Position numbers and translations under genes: made by a program
The notes under the pieces: generated by a model
Seen by the model: the letters and a program-made list of their open reading frames with translations, nothing else
What the model was told of the DNA's origin: nothing
Database searches by the model: none
Source: Shewanella vesiculosa
GTDB lineage: Bacteria > Pseudomonadota > Gammaproteobacteria > Enterobacterales > Shewanellaceae
DNA length: 64,000 nt
NCBI RefSeq assembly: GCF_021560015.1
Contig: NZ_CP073588.1
Span: 3,162,001-3,226,000, forward strand
Direction of reading: 5' to 3'
In this document: positions 26,659 through 36,119 of the stretch, piece by piece
How the letters are laid out: every line of letters starts with the position of its first letter
How positions within the stretch are numbered: position 1 is the first letter of the stretch

Positions 26659-28935
26659 CTAAAAGTTATAAGTGACACCAAACATCACGTTACGGCCCAT
26701 TAGCGGAGCGTAGTCCTTAAGTAATGAAGTATGTGGTCTTGCTTCTTGATTCAATAGGTTATTTGCTTTGACATAAAGCAACATATCACCCGAATTCGTG
26801 TATAAACGATAGGTAACCGCTGCATTTGCTAAAGCATAACCTGCTGTTTCAGTTTCATTTTCTGCTGTATCAGTTTGTTTACCATAACCAATCGCGGCAA
26901 TTTCCGCGTGCCATTGCTGTTGATCATAGTTTAACGTTGAGCCTATACGCATAGGCGGCATGAGCGGTAAATTACCACCATCAACCAATTTGCCGCGAGT
27001 GTAATCACTGAACATATCTAACGACCAATTATCATTGAATGGGATAGTGGCCTGAGCCTCAAGTGAATATAACTCAGCATCATCTTGGGTAAATTGATAT
27101 ACGGGTAAATCACCTTCTGGATCAGCGCCAACAATATCAGAGGCAATTAAACCGGTATTTTTCTCGTAGTAGAAATTGTTCACTCTGTTATAAGCCATGC
27201 TTAATGAACCAGTCCATGCCCCCTCTAATTTACGTAAGGTTAGGTCGATATTATTCGCGATCTCTTTGTCGTTATTACCACTGTCAGTCATAATTTGACC
27301 GTTTACAATGGTAAACTGTGAACCGATCTCAAAGCTTTGCGTAGCATCATGAGGTCCGAAGCTGTAAAGCTCTTCGGCGGTTGGAGAACGCTGAGCTCGA
27401 GTCAAGGACAAACCTAAATTGTACGACGGTGCGAAATCCCAAACCATTCCTGCCGACAAGGTCAAATCATTGTCGACTAAATCTTCAGCTTGATAGTTTT
27501 GCTCACCATTAATGGTCTCTAAAATCATCCCCTCTGGCGCTAAACGATAATGTTCTATGCGTCCACCGAGTTCAAAACGAAAATCTCCGACTTTACGCTC
27601 CTGGACAATAAAAGCCGCCAAAGTATCTGTTTTACTGTTTGGCGTGAGCGCTTCCTCGCCCTCAACAGAAAAGTCACGGTGAACCATATGCAATCCCATG
27701 GTGCCTTGCCATTCACCCCAAGGGTTATTGTTCAGGCTTAAGCGCGCCTCACTTTGTTTATTAAAGAAAGTGGTGCCTGCAACGCCATCTTCTTCTTCTG
27801 AGTGTTGATAGTCAGTATAACCAGCATCAAAACGCAACTTACTAAAACCAGCAAATGGGTCTAATAAGCCGCTGTGTAACTGCCACGCAGTTTTCTTTAA
27901 ATCGATGGTGATATCCGCAGCATCAGCCTCGCCGCGTCCAGGAATACCGTAGTTAGATTCGGTTCGAGCACCTGATACGCTGACAAATCCAGTATCTGCG
28001 GTATAACCAACACCAGCAGCATAGTCATCGAGTTTCAAGCTACTGTTATCGAGTTTGCCATGGGTTTCGGGCATATCGACAATTGCATTACCAGGGATAT
28101 CAACATCATCGGTAACGCGATGAGTACCATCTAAATGCCAATTGAACTGACCATTGCCACCATCAATATCGCCGTTGAATGTACGACCATTACTGGCAGT
28201 ATCGTAGCGAGTACCAAGTTGTCCTGAAACGCCATCGACAGGCGCCTCGTGGTATCGCTTATCGACCACATTGACCACGCCACCAATTGCGCCGTTGCCA
28301 TAAAGCAAAGTGCCAGGACCGCGAAGAATTTCAATCTGTTGTGCCGATGCAGCCTCAGTGGTTACTGCGTGATCCGCAGATACAGTAGATGCGTCACCTA
28401 CAGAGAGACCATTTTCAAGTACTTGCACACGAGGGCCGCCCATACCACGGATAATAGGACGACTGGCCCCAGCACCAAAGTGGGAAGCTTGTACACCGGG
28501 GAGTTTTTCTAGGGTATCGCCAAGCGTGGGTTCGATATTAAGTTTAAGCTGATCTTCGGTAAGTACACTTATTGGTGTGGTACTTTCGAGTGCCGAACGC
28601 GCAAGAGGTGATGCAGTGACCACGATATTTTCCATTATGGCCTGCTTGAGTGAAACATCCTGTTTAATCACACCTGTAGTTATCTGCAAATCCTGATCAA
28701 CATGCTTAAAATTATCATCACTTACGTGCAAATGCACATGGCTATTATCGGCAACGGTTAACTGATACTGACCTTGTGAGTTAGTCATTGTCCGAGGGCC
28801 ACCATCAATGCTGACTTGAGCACCAACAATAGGTGCGCCTTGTGGGTCGGTGACTTGGCCTTGTAGTTGCGCAGCCATAACCGGTGAACATACGCCAGCA
28901 ACTGCTAGCGCTATAGAAGATAATGCAAGTTTCAT
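26659..28935 (-). CDS. TonB-dependent receptor, ZnuD-like
   Basis: This 758-residue outer-membrane receptor has a signal peptide, a carboxypeptidase-regulatory-like beta domain (~20-100, GQVTDPQGAPIVGAQVSI), a TonB box-like IVVTASPL, and a plug and barrel. Plug motifs ASRPIIRGMGGPRVQV, DASTVSADHAV and EILRGPGTLLYG resemble the ZnuD zinc receptors of Neisseria, and the protein has the terminal FGVTYNF barrel end. Zinc or zinc-haem-type uptake is thus likely but not proven. AAGGAAAGG precedes the ATG. A small His/Cys protein gene lies upstream in the same direction. No Zur-type operator could be identified. Confidence 0.85.
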   Translation of the reverse strand: MKLALSSIALAVAGVCSPVMAAQLQGQVTDPQGAPIVGAQVSIDGGPRTMTNSQGQYQLTVADNSHVHLHVSDDNFKHVDQDLQITTGVIKQDVSLKQAIMENIVVTASPLARSALESTTPISVLTEDQLKLNIEPTLGDTLEKLPGVQASHFGAGASRPIIRGMGGPRVQVLENGLSVGDASTVSADHAVTTEAASAQQIEILRGPGTLLYGNGAIGGVVNVVDKRYHEAPVDGVSGQLGTRYDTASNGRTFNGDIDGGNGQFNWHLDGTHRVTDDVDIPGNAIVDMPETHGKLDNSSLKLDDYAAGVGYTADTGFVSVSGARTESNYGIPGRGEADAADITIDLKKTAWQLHSGLLDPFAGFSKLRFDAGYTDYQHSEEEDGVAGTTFFNKQSEARLSLNNNPWGEWQGTMGLHMVHRDFSVEGEEALTPNSKTDTLAAFIVQERKVGDFRFELGGRIEHYRLAPEGMILETINGEQNYQAEDLVDNDLTLSAGMVWDFAPSYNLGLSLTRAQRSPTAEELYSFGPHDATQSFEIGSQFTIVNGQIMTDSGNNDKEIANNIDLTLRKLEGAWTGSLSMAYNRVNNFYYEKNTGLIASDIVGADPEGDLPVYQFTQDDAELYSLEAQATIPFNDNWSLDMFSDYTRGKLVDGGNLPLMPPMRIGSTLNYDQQQWHAEIAAIGYGKQTDTAENETETAGYALANAAVTYRLYTNSGDMLLYVKANNLLNQEARPHTSLLKDYAPLMGRNVMFGVTYNF

Positions 28936-28990
28936 TGTGCCTTTCCTTTAGATAAGCAAAAAATTATAAATTTTTATATTGTGATATTGC

Positions 28991-29311
28991 TTAAAAAAGG
29001 CTGGGAGGAGCACGAACATTGAAGTGACGTAATACCGACAAGCTAGGTTGTTGATAAGGTATATGCGCAATATATTCCGGCTGTTGCAATCCCATCGGCG
29101 GCATGCGCAAAGATGATGGACCGGCATTTAGGTTATGACCAAAATCGCACACAATACAATGAGTATGCTGATGTTCCAGACCGTGCTCAGCAGAATGCAG
29201 CAGCGCGAATGATTGTATTACAATCAGCCATACGCCGAGCAGTAGCCATAGCCACTTTTTGTGAGTCTGAAACATTGAGTGAGTCATGATTATTCTACGG
29301 GTCAAATTCAT
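28991..29311 (-). CDS. Small His/Cys-containing membrane or exported protein
   Basis: The 106-residue product has a hydrophobic segment (KWLWLLLGVWLIVIQSFALL) followed by HSAEHGLEHQHTHCIVCDFGHN, a cluster of His and two Cys that could bind a metal. A Pro/Arg-rich end (FNVRAPPSLF) resembles DUF2946-type short proteins next to metal genes. Its stop is 55 bases before the ZnuD-like receptor start on the same strand, suggesting one operon and a link to metal uptake. The start may be at 29311 or at an ATG at 29287. Confidence 0.65.
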   Translation of the reverse strand: MNLTRRIIMTHSMFQTHKKWLWLLLGVWLIVIQSFALLHSAEHGLEHQHTHCIVCDFGHNLNAGPSSLRMPPMGLQQPEYIAHIPYQQPSLSVLRHFNVRAPPSLF

Positions 29312-29625
29312 CTTAATCGGATTATTGTCCGAATGATTGATTTAATAGATCCTAATTTATGCTCTCACCCTACTTGATTTTTTAGTCTGTCGTCTAGTGG
29401 CTTTTAGTAACAAAACTTATTTAATACTCATTCCATTAAAAATCTGCTCAGTTAACAATGATTCAGCACTCTCTAGACAAATAACAGCATTGAAGGCTTT
29501 CTCTATCTAGCCAGCGTATTAAGCTGCGTAGTGTGAGTAATATCAGCAGCTAGAGTGTTAACGTTGAAAGGATTAACGGATTAACATCCATGATATTCAA
29601 GCATCATGCCCGCCAGCAACTTACC
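29312..29625. other. Convergence/spacer region without recognised genes
   Basis: The 314 bases between the small His/Cys gene and the Sel1 gene, both on the minus strand, must carry the promoter of the former. A short inverted repeat TCGGA / TCCGA lies near 29320. No other feature was seen. Confidence 0.4.
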
Positions 29626-31074
29626 TTACAGAAGTAAGCTCTTGGCCTGTTGCAAGGTAATTAACTCTTCTTCAGTGGGGTTGAGTGCGATGACACTGTC
29701 AATCTGCATGGCTAATGATTGCCACAATGGCTCGATGACTTGTCGGTGTTCCTCATTAGCATGCGTTCTAGCGAGTGTGAGTAGATATGCGGCTTGTACT
29801 ACATCGATACGGCCTAAAATACCGTCAGCTAGCGCCACGCTTAACTCTATCATTGCACTCACATTGTGGCCGTACTTAATCGCCTGGTGTAAGTAATGTT
29901 CGGCCTTAGTTCGTTGTTGTTGGCTGGCATTGTCATCGTGCAAAATATCACTGCCACAATGTAGCATGGCATCAACCTGCCCTTGCTCAGCGGCTTCGTT
30001 CATCCATTGCAGGCTTGCAGGTACGTCTATATCGCATCCTAGCCCTTCGACTAGCATCAAAGCTAAATGATATTGGGCATTAGAATATCCGGCTTTCGCG
30101 GCTTTATTCACCCACAAAAATGCATCTTCAAATTGTTGGGTTTGATAAAACAACACTCCAAGATTTGACATGGCCTCAGCATTTTCAGCATTGGCGGCAA
30201 GGGTTAATAAACGCTCGGCTTGGATCAGATCAACACTAAATTGAGAGCTGCCAACAAGGTAGAAAAAACCCAGTAATGCTTGTGCTTCGACAATGCCTTT
30301 TTCGGCAGCCTTAGCAATAAGTTGCTCACCTTCAATTGGATTTGGATGACCACAATATCCATGTAATAAGCTCACACCATGCTCAAATAATGCTGCTTGA
30401 TCCTGAGTGGATGCTAAAGCAAACCAATAACCCGCTTGTGCAAACGCGTCCGCGCAGAGTTTCGCGTTGATGTTTTTTCTGTCATTGAATCAACATCATT
30501 AAACGTAGAACGAGCCAGTAATACTTGGGCTAAAGCCTGTTCCTGCTCTTGTAGCATTAAGCCTTTGGCTTTTAGAGACATACCAACTAAATACTGTGCT
30601 TGCGCGTCGTTATCCATCACTGCGCGGTAACATAAATCACGCCCAGCAAATGAGTCAAAAAGCGTCAAATTGATACCTAGGTGCTGATTGCTGTACTAAT
30701 GGGTACAGTTTTTTAATCAATTGCAAAATATGCTCAATCGACTTTTCTGCAATCGTCACGAGTTGTGCTTGGGTTAAATGGTATTTTTCTGGATGGGCAC
30801 CACGGTTACCGTCACTGCGAAGCCGGTGTAATGCGCGCACAGCTGGCGGATCAATTAATCGTGCTTGATGTAATTGTTCAATTCGGTCGTACAAATTAGG
30901 GCTAGTGAAAATAAGCCCATGGGGAATGGCGAGTTGGCTAGTGAGCTTATGGGTAAAACTGCGAATATACACTAGCGCTTGAGTAGGAATATCACGGACA
31001 TAACTTTTGGCTAAACGATAATCGTCGCTAAGCTCAGTAGAGAAACCATCAATAAACTCAATATCATTTAACAA
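29626..31074 (-). pseudogene. DUF4145-Sel1 repeat fusion protein, frameshifted twice
   Basis: Three consecutive frames read as one protein of about 482 residues. It has an N-terminal DUF4145-like helical domain (residues ~1-140, RSDGNRGAHPEKYHL being its signature), then Sel1/TPR-like repeats (AAEKGIVEAQALLGFFYL; AAKAGYSNAQYHLALML; AAEQGQVDAMLHCG). The first break is in A5 at 30657-30661 on the + strand (one base too many), the second in T6 at 30473-30478 (one too few). Start TTG at 31074 has AAGGAG seven bases upstream. DUF4145 occurs in HEPN-like helical proteins; function is unknown. Two homopolymer breaks in one gene favour sequencing error. Confidence 0.75.
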
Positions 31075-31105
31075 TGGTCTCTCCTTTTTGAGTGTCTACA
31101 AGCTA

Positions 31106-31828
31106 TTATCCCTCGGTGATGTCAGCATCCGCAGTTTTACGATTGACCATATACAATCTAAACAAAGCGATGTTAACAAACAAACCTAAGAATGAAAAAG
31201 TCGCTTCTACGATAAGTTGCAGTGGAAAGCCAACTTGCATCGCGACTTGTGAAAACATGCCAGCCAATAAAGACAATGGCACGTATAGCATTAATACTGC
31301 AATGGTTTTAATCGTGATAGGGCCACTAAATTTAAAGCTGCTCTTAATCGCTTCAAGGGGCGTTAAACGTTCAACCACTACCATAAAGTTCACGTATGCA
31401 AGCCGAGAAAACAAATATAAGCTGACTAATAGACCAATTAACCACAACGGGCCAAATGCAGCAAAAATCATTACCGGCGCTAAAATGGCTAAGCCAGAAA
31501 ATACACCAGCTAATAATAATGGTGGTACAAATGGCAAGCTAGCTTTCAATATTTGTCCCGGCGCAAGATCATGCCCTTGAGAGCGTAGCTCTAAATAGAG
31601 TGTTAAAGCCGCAATTAAAAATGAAAATACTAACAACAGTACCATCATTGCCGCAGCATGAACTGCGCCAAATTGTGGGTTTTCAGCATCAGCCTGCATC
31701 ATTTCATTACCTAGCCAAAGTTGGATAGCGACTTGGATTAATAGTAATGGCAATGTCAGTATGGCAAGCTGACGGATGTGGTTTCGAAAAAAGTTAAATG
31801 CTTCAGTCAAAATTGCAAACAATGACAT
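31106..31828 (-). CDS. yciC: YciC-family inner membrane protein
   Basis: The 240-residue protein has about six membrane segments. It resembles the UPF0259/YciC family, with the N-terminal LFAILTEAFNFFRNHIRQLA, ERLTPLEAIKSS in the middle, and MVNRKTA near the end. It starts at an ATG 31 bases after the DUF4145-Sel1 gene start region on the same strand. Function is unknown; the family is linked to membrane or envelope homeostasis only loosely. Confidence 0.8.
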   Translation of the reverse strand: MSLFAILTEAFNFFRNHIRQLAILTLPLLLIQVAIQLWLGNEMMQADAENPQFGAVHAAAMMVLLLVFSFLIAALTLYLELRSQGHDLAPGQILKASLPFVPPLLLAGVFSGLAILAPVMIFAAFGPLWLIGLLVSLYLFSRLAYVNFMVVVERLTPLEAIKSSFKFSGPITIKTIAVLMLYVPLSLLAGMFSQVAMQVGFPLQLIVEATFSFLGLFVNIALFRLYMVNRKTADADITEG

Positions 31829-31997
31829 GTGGGTTCCAGTAATCTATTAACGACAAATATTGCGCTTAGGATACCCAAAAAAAAAGCATTTTGCACAAGT
31901 CTAATGAGCAAAAATCGTGATCATCTGTCGCATTTATGTAAATCAGGCTAAAATGACCCGAAGTTTAGACATTGAATGGCATGATAGGACACTCACT

Positions 31998-32543
31998 ATG
32001 AAATTAGCATCCGCATTACCGGTACTGGTTACCGTATTGATATTCTCGGCACCGACATCTGCAGGCTGGTTGGATAACGTGACTGAAATAACTAAAAAAC
32101 CAGCAACAGAACAAGCTAAAGCCATTGCACAGCCAGCAGCATCAGAGCAATCAAGTGCATTAGTGAGCAGCGTTATGTCGCAACTTGGATTATCTCAAAC
32201 TCAAGCTGAAGGCGGATTAGGATCATTGCTTAATTTGGCCCAAACCAATTTAGGTAACAATGATTTCAGTCAGCTAAGCAACAGTATCCCCAATGCTGAT
32301 GGGTTAATGGCTGCAGTACCTGCGCTATCATCGGATAATGGTATGTCGGGATTATTATCAAAAGCAGGTAATTTAGGCTCTTCGTTACAAGGGAGCGCTA
32401 TGGTATATGATGCTTTTGAAAAACTCGGTATATCAAAAGACTACATTGTACCTATGGTTGATATCGCTAAAAACTATCTTCAGCAAAGTGGTGGTGAAGG
32501 CACAGTGGATTTATTAATGAAAGGTCTAGGTTCAATCTTATAA
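31998..32543 (+). CDS. DUF2780 exported protein
   Basis: The ATG at 31998 has AGGA eight bases upstream and gives a 181-residue product with a signal peptide (KLASALPVLVTVLIFSAPTSA). The mature part has Gly/Leu/Ser-rich repeats and the C-terminal GISKDYIVPMVDIAKNYLQ, typical of DUF2780. Function is unknown. An earlier in-frame codon at 31917 is rejected because it would bury the signal peptide. It is followed by two stem-loops. Confidence 0.75.
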   Translation: MKLASALPVLVTVLIFSAPTSAGWLDNVTEITKKPATEQAKAIAQPAASEQSSALVSSVMSQLGLSQTQAEGGLGSLLNLAQTNLGNNDFSQLSNSIPNADGLMAAVPALSSDNGMSGLLSKAGNLGSSLQGSAMVYDAFEKLGISKDYIVPMVDIAKNYLQQSGGEGTVDLLMKGLGSIL

Positions 32544-32565
32544 CCTGCTTTCAAGAGCCTAAATT

Positions 32566-32624
32566 GTTAACCCAAGCAACACTTGGGTTAACATAATTTA
32601 ATCCCAAGCTATTCGCTTGGGATT
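32566..32624 (+). terminator. Two consecutive stem-loops ending the DUF2780 transcript
   Basis: GTTAACCCAAG / CTTGGGTTAAC (32566-32592, 11-bp stem) and AATCCCAAGC / GCTTGGGATT (32600-32624, 10-bp stem) are perfect hairpins. The second is followed by ATCATTTTT and is the better terminator. Confidence 0.75.
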
Positions 32625-32673
32625 ATCATTTTTGCTAGCATCAAAACGAACAGTAATATTGGACAGCCTAATT

Positions 32674-33123
32674 ATGATCGCAAAACTAAAGCACTTTATC
32701 CAATCCCATACTCAAGAAAGTAGCCCAGAAGACAAGGTAAAACACCTCAATCTTGCGGCAGCAACGCTGTTGCTTGAAGTTGTCTATGCAGATGAACACT
32801 TGGCATCGTCGGAAGCCGCTTTGCTACCCGCAATGCTGGTTAATACACTACATATTAGTGCAGATGAAGCCTCTGAACTGATCAATGAAGCTAAACTCAG
32901 CCGCCATAATGCCACCTCATTATTTGAGTTTACCACTGAGATCAACAGTCAGTTTAGCGTTGAAGATAAGCAGAAACTACTGCTTGCGATGTGGAAATTA
33001 GCCTATGCCGATGGTGAATTGTCGCAATATGAAGACCAAATTATTCGCCGCACAGCTGATTTACTGTATTTAAAACACAGTGAACTGATTCAAATGCGCA
33101 ATATCGCCATGGAAATACGTTAA
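32674..33123 (+). CDS. TerB-like acidic helical protein
   Basis: The ATG at 32674 (MIAKLKHF) is chosen over an in-frame codon at 32617 that falls inside the preceding hairpin. The 149-residue product has two repeated helical motifs, LLLEVVYADEHLASSE and MWKLAYADGELSQYED, matching the acidic metal-like sites of TerB/DjlA-type domains. It likely binds divalent metal and takes part in an unknown stress or membrane process. A SD sequence is weak (GGA about eleven bases upstream). Confidence 0.8.
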   Translation: MIAKLKHFIQSHTQESSPEDKVKHLNLAAATLLLEVVYADEHLASSEAALLPAMLVNTLHISADEASELINEAKLSRHNATSLFEFTTEINSQFSVEDKQKLLLAMWKLAYADGELSQYEDQIIRRTADLLYLKHSELIQMRNIAMEIR

Positions 33124-33134
33124 GTCATGGCCAA

Positions 33135-34418
33135 TTAGCCTTGGGTATTACTCATTAAATACTTACGCGTAAGATGGGCTTTTTGCCAAAACATAAATGG
33201 CGCAATCACTAACACCAATACCGTGGCGTAAATCATATTACTGCCAAGGGCAATGCCCAAACCAATACAAAACACACAACCTGCAATAACTAATGGCAAA
33301 TATCGTTTACTGAGTAATTTAGCCGCTGACAACATCGCCAGTAAGTAAATAATCACAAAAACGCCATTGCTCCATGCAATTAAGTCTTCTAATTCTTGCG
33401 AGCTAAAATAGGTAACAACAATCACCACCGCCATTGAGCCCAAAATCGCAAACAAGGCTCTAAAAGGGACTCCATGTGGGTTTAACTTGTCGAAATAGCG
33501 CGGCAAAATACCTTCTTTACTAAAACTCCACAATAAACGGGCGGCACTGGCAGCATAGACATTGACAGTGGCTAAACCGCTAGCTATGCCTAAAATACCA
33601 ATAATATAGGCGCCATATCCACTGAGAAAAGTGTTTGATAATAAATAATCAAATGCCGATATCATGGCTAAGCCGGCACCCTCTGTTGGCACCATGAGAA
33701 GTAAAAACGTGCAGGCTAAGTAAATAACCCCAACCAATACCGTGCCCATCATCATGGCAGGCAGCAAATCTTTATCCGGCTGACGAAAATCACTGGCCAA
33801 ATGCGTCATGGCTTCGATGCCTAAAAAGCTCCAAAAACCAATGCCCATGGCTAACATCACCCCACTAAATTGCGGATGGCTACTGTGGGCAAAGTTTTCT
33901 AGCTGCCCAACATTTAAGCCACTGGCTCCAAATAATATTGCCACAACCGCAACAATCAATAGTGTCAGCATAAACTGTAACTTTGCCGACACTTGAATAC
34001 CTTTAATATTGAGCAGCAGTAACACAGCAACAATCAATAACTCTGCGACTAATTGACCTAGCCCTGATATTGATATCAGTGCTTCTAAAAATTGAAAGGT
34101 CATCAAAATTGCAGCAGGTGCTCCAATGGGGATAACTAATAAAAAGATTAGTCCAATGGTTCTTCCTGCGGTTGCACCAAATGCCTTTTCAATAAAGTAA
34201 GCAGGACCAGAAGCATGAGGAAAACGACTGGCTAACAAACCAAATACTAATGCGACAGGGATAATTGCTACCGTTAAGAGTAACCATGCTAATAACGAGG
34301 CTGAACCCGCTACCTCTATGGTCATTTGCGGTAAAATAAATATCCCGGTGCCTAACAAAGTGGTGGCCATTAAGCCTGCACCTTGCCAGCGGCCTATTGT
34401 TGCATTCATTTGATTCAT
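33135..34418 (-). CDS. yjeH: APC-family amino acid exporter, YjeH-like
   Basis: This 427-residue inner-membrane transporter has about twelve segments. It begins with TTLLGTGIFILPQMT, the glycine-rich helix of APC transporters, and shows GFWSFLGIEAMTHLASDFRQP as a family-like loop. It resembles E. coli YjeH (418 residues), which exports methionine and branched-chain amino acids. It is divergent from an Lrp/AsnC regulator 173 bases away, so amino-acid-dependent control is likely. Import cannot be excluded from sequence alone. Confidence 0.82.
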   Translation of the reverse strand: MNQMNATIGRWQGAGLMATTLLGTGIFILPQMTIEVAGSASLLAWLLLTVAIIPVALVFGLLASRFPHASGPAYFIEKAFGATAGRTIGLIFLLVIPIGAPAAILMTFQFLEALISISGLGQLVAELLIVAVLLLLNIKGIQVSAKLQFMLTLLIVAVVAILFGASGLNVGQLENFAHSSHPQFSGVMLAMGIGFWSFLGIEAMTHLASDFRQPDKDLLPAMMMGTVLVGVIYLACTFLLLMVPTEGAGLAMISAFDYLLSNTFLSGYGAYIIGILGIASGLATVNVYAASAARLLWSFSKEGILPRYFDKLNPHGVPFRALFAILGSMAVVIVVTYFSSQELEDLIAWSNGVFVIIYLLAMLSAAKLLSKRYLPLVIAGCVFCIGLGIALGSNMIYATVLVLVIAPFMFWQKAHLTRKYLMSNTQG

Positions 34419-34512
34419 TATTTTATTCTTACTGAAATAGGTGGCGACATTATAAGGCCAAACAGCAAAACATTCTGCGGGTTAATTGGCTCAAGTTGCT
34501 TTACTAAACCGA

Positions 34513-34554
34513 CATAATGACGGAAAAGTGACAACTTTCCATCATAATGACAGA
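34513..34554. promoter_or_regulatory. Direct repeat in the yjeH / Lrp spacer, possible Lrp-family operator
   Basis: CATAATGAC-GGAA at 34513 and CATAATGAC-AGAA at 34543 are copies exactly 30 bases apart. This is near three helical turns, which suits binding of two dimers on one DNA face. A role for the adjacent Lrp-type protein is inferred from position only. Confidence 0.4.
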
Positions 34555-34591
34555 ATAGAACGATAGTACTCAATTACTGAGATATAAATCA

Positions 34592-35020
34592 TTGGATAAA
34601 TTTGATAAAGCGATTGTAAGCGAATTACGCCTCAATGCTCGGCAGAGCATTTCGTTTATTGCCGAAAAAGTGAGTTTATCGCGCAGCGCTGTGACAGAAC
34701 GAATCAAGAAGTTGGAGCAAACGGGTGTTATCCGTGGTTATCAGGTTTTACTGAGTGAGTCGCAAAAGCAAGGGGTATCAGCCTACTTTGAAATTCAGCA
34801 TCGTTGCGCCCGTTGCGCTGAAGTGATTCATATTTTTACCACAATACCGGAAGTGATTACCTGCCAAGGCATCACAGGAGACATGGATTTACTGGTCTAT
34901 GTACATGCTAACTCAATGCAGCGATTGCATGAAATCCGTGAATTTATCGATGCTCAGGCTGACATAGTCAAAATAAAAACTCATGTGGTATTAAGCGAGT
35001 GGATTAACAATCAAGCATAA
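34592..35020 (+). CDS. Lrp/AsnC-family transcriptional regulator
   Basis: The 142-residue protein has an N-terminal helix-turn-helix (DKAIVSELRLNARQSISFIAEKVSLSRSAVTERIKKLE) and a C-terminal RAM domain (AYFEIQH ... ITGDMDLLVYVHA), the standard Lrp/AsnC layout. The start at 34592 is a TTG immediately before the helix-turn-helix, with no strong SD. It is probably the regulator of the divergent YjeH-like exporter gene, sensing an amino acid in the C-terminal domain. Confidence 0.85.
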   Translation: MDKFDKAIVSELRLNARQSISFIAEKVSLSRSAVTERIKKLEQTGVIRGYQVLLSESQKQGVSAYFEIQHRCARCAEVIHIFTTIPEVITCQGITGDMDLLVYVHANSMQRLHEIREFIDAQADIVKIKTHVVLSEWINNQA

Positions 35021-35045
35021 AAAAAGCTCTGTATAAACAGAGCTT
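35018..35045. terminator. Terminator between Lrp and HDOD genes
   Basis: AAGCTCTGT / ACAGAGCTT is a 9-bp stem with loop ATAA. On the minus strand it is followed by a run of seven T, so it is a good terminator for the HDOD gene and a weaker one for the Lrp gene. Confidence 0.8.
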
Positions 35046-35063
35046 AATAGTTAAGTGTCGTGA

Positions 35064-35897
35064 CTAGGCTAATTGTTTACCTATCTCTAAACCCTTACCG
35101 CGTAATTCATCGAATCGGTCGGCTAATCCATCCATATCCATCTTGATGATACCCGCTTCATGATTGGCCTTTCCGGCTAACCAAGCAGTAAACGATTCTT
35201 CATCTCGATCATCATCCCAGTGACGAAAGACTTGGTGCGATAAATAAATCACCGAAGCAAGTTTAGATGCAGGTTTTGCCGCTAACGGATCTCGTTGATA
35301 TTGAATGCCTTGTACCAATGATGGCGTAAATTTCCAGGTCTTAGCTAATAATGCCCCGACAGCAGGAGAGTCAAAACCGAGTAATTCGGTTTCAAGTTGC
35401 TGTTTATCCCCACCCGCTTGCACTGCGAGTCGAATGTTAGCTGACATCTTAGGCTCAACGACAGCAATTAATAAATCGCCAATATTATGTAAAATTGCGC
35501 AGGTAAAGGCTTCATCTGGAGGAACACCACAGCGCTTAGCCATTTCTTGCGCATATAGCGCCTCTTCAAATGTCTCGCCCCAAAAATCAGCTAAGTCAAC
35601 ACCATCAACATTGGGAATGGCACCAATTACCGCAGAAGCAATAACTAAGGTTCGTAAGGTTTGCATGCCTAAGCGGATCACGGCTTCATCTATACTGCCT
35701 ACTTCGCGGCTTCGCCCAAAATGGGCAGAATTAGCGAGTCTTAATACCCTTGCACTAATTAAAGGATCTTGAGCGACTTTCGCAGAAATACTTTTTACCG
35801 TGCTATTGTCATTGTTTACCGCATCTAACAGCTCACTAACCGCTTTAGGTAAACGGGGTAATTCATCGACTCGTTTTAATAATGCCGCTGATTCCAT
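35064..35897 (-). CDS. HDOD-domain protein
   Basis: The 277-residue protein is almost entirely one HDOD domain, related to HD phosphohydrolases but lacking their catalytic His-Asp pair. It has LPRLPKAVSELLDAV, ISAKVAQDPLISARVLRLAN and RLGMQTLRTLVIAS. Such proteins act in signalling and may bind cyclic-di-GMP pathway partners. It stands as a single gene in the convergent arrangement with Lrp. The ATG at 35897 has AAGGA about ten bases upstream. Confidence 0.85.
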   Translation of the reverse strand: MESAALLKRVDELPRLPKAVSELLDAVNNDNSTVKSISAKVAQDPLISARVLRLANSAHFGRSREVGSIDEAVIRLGMQTLRTLVIASAVIGAIPNVDGVDLADFWGETFEEALYAQEMAKRCGVPPDEAFTCAILHNIGDLLIAVVEPKMSANIRLAVQAGGDKQQLETELLGFDSPAVGALLAKTWKFTPSLVQGIQYQRDPLAAKPASKLASVIYLSHQVFRHWDDDRDEESFTAWLAGKANHEAGIIKMDMDGLADRFDELRGKGLEIGKQLA

Positions 35898-36119
35898 ATT
35901 TATAGTGTCCTTGTTGTTATTGTTTTTAATGTCTTATTTAAATCATATTAGTAACTGTAGTACAACAAATAAAACAAGACTGAATATGGCTACTGTTTGA
36001 TTGAAACGTTAAGCATTTTTTTCATCATTTTTTGGATAAAAACCTGCACTAAATCTTAGATGTAACGCTAACTTAGCGTTACACTAATATTCGATTATTT
36101 ATTTGTAATATGAGCCGAT

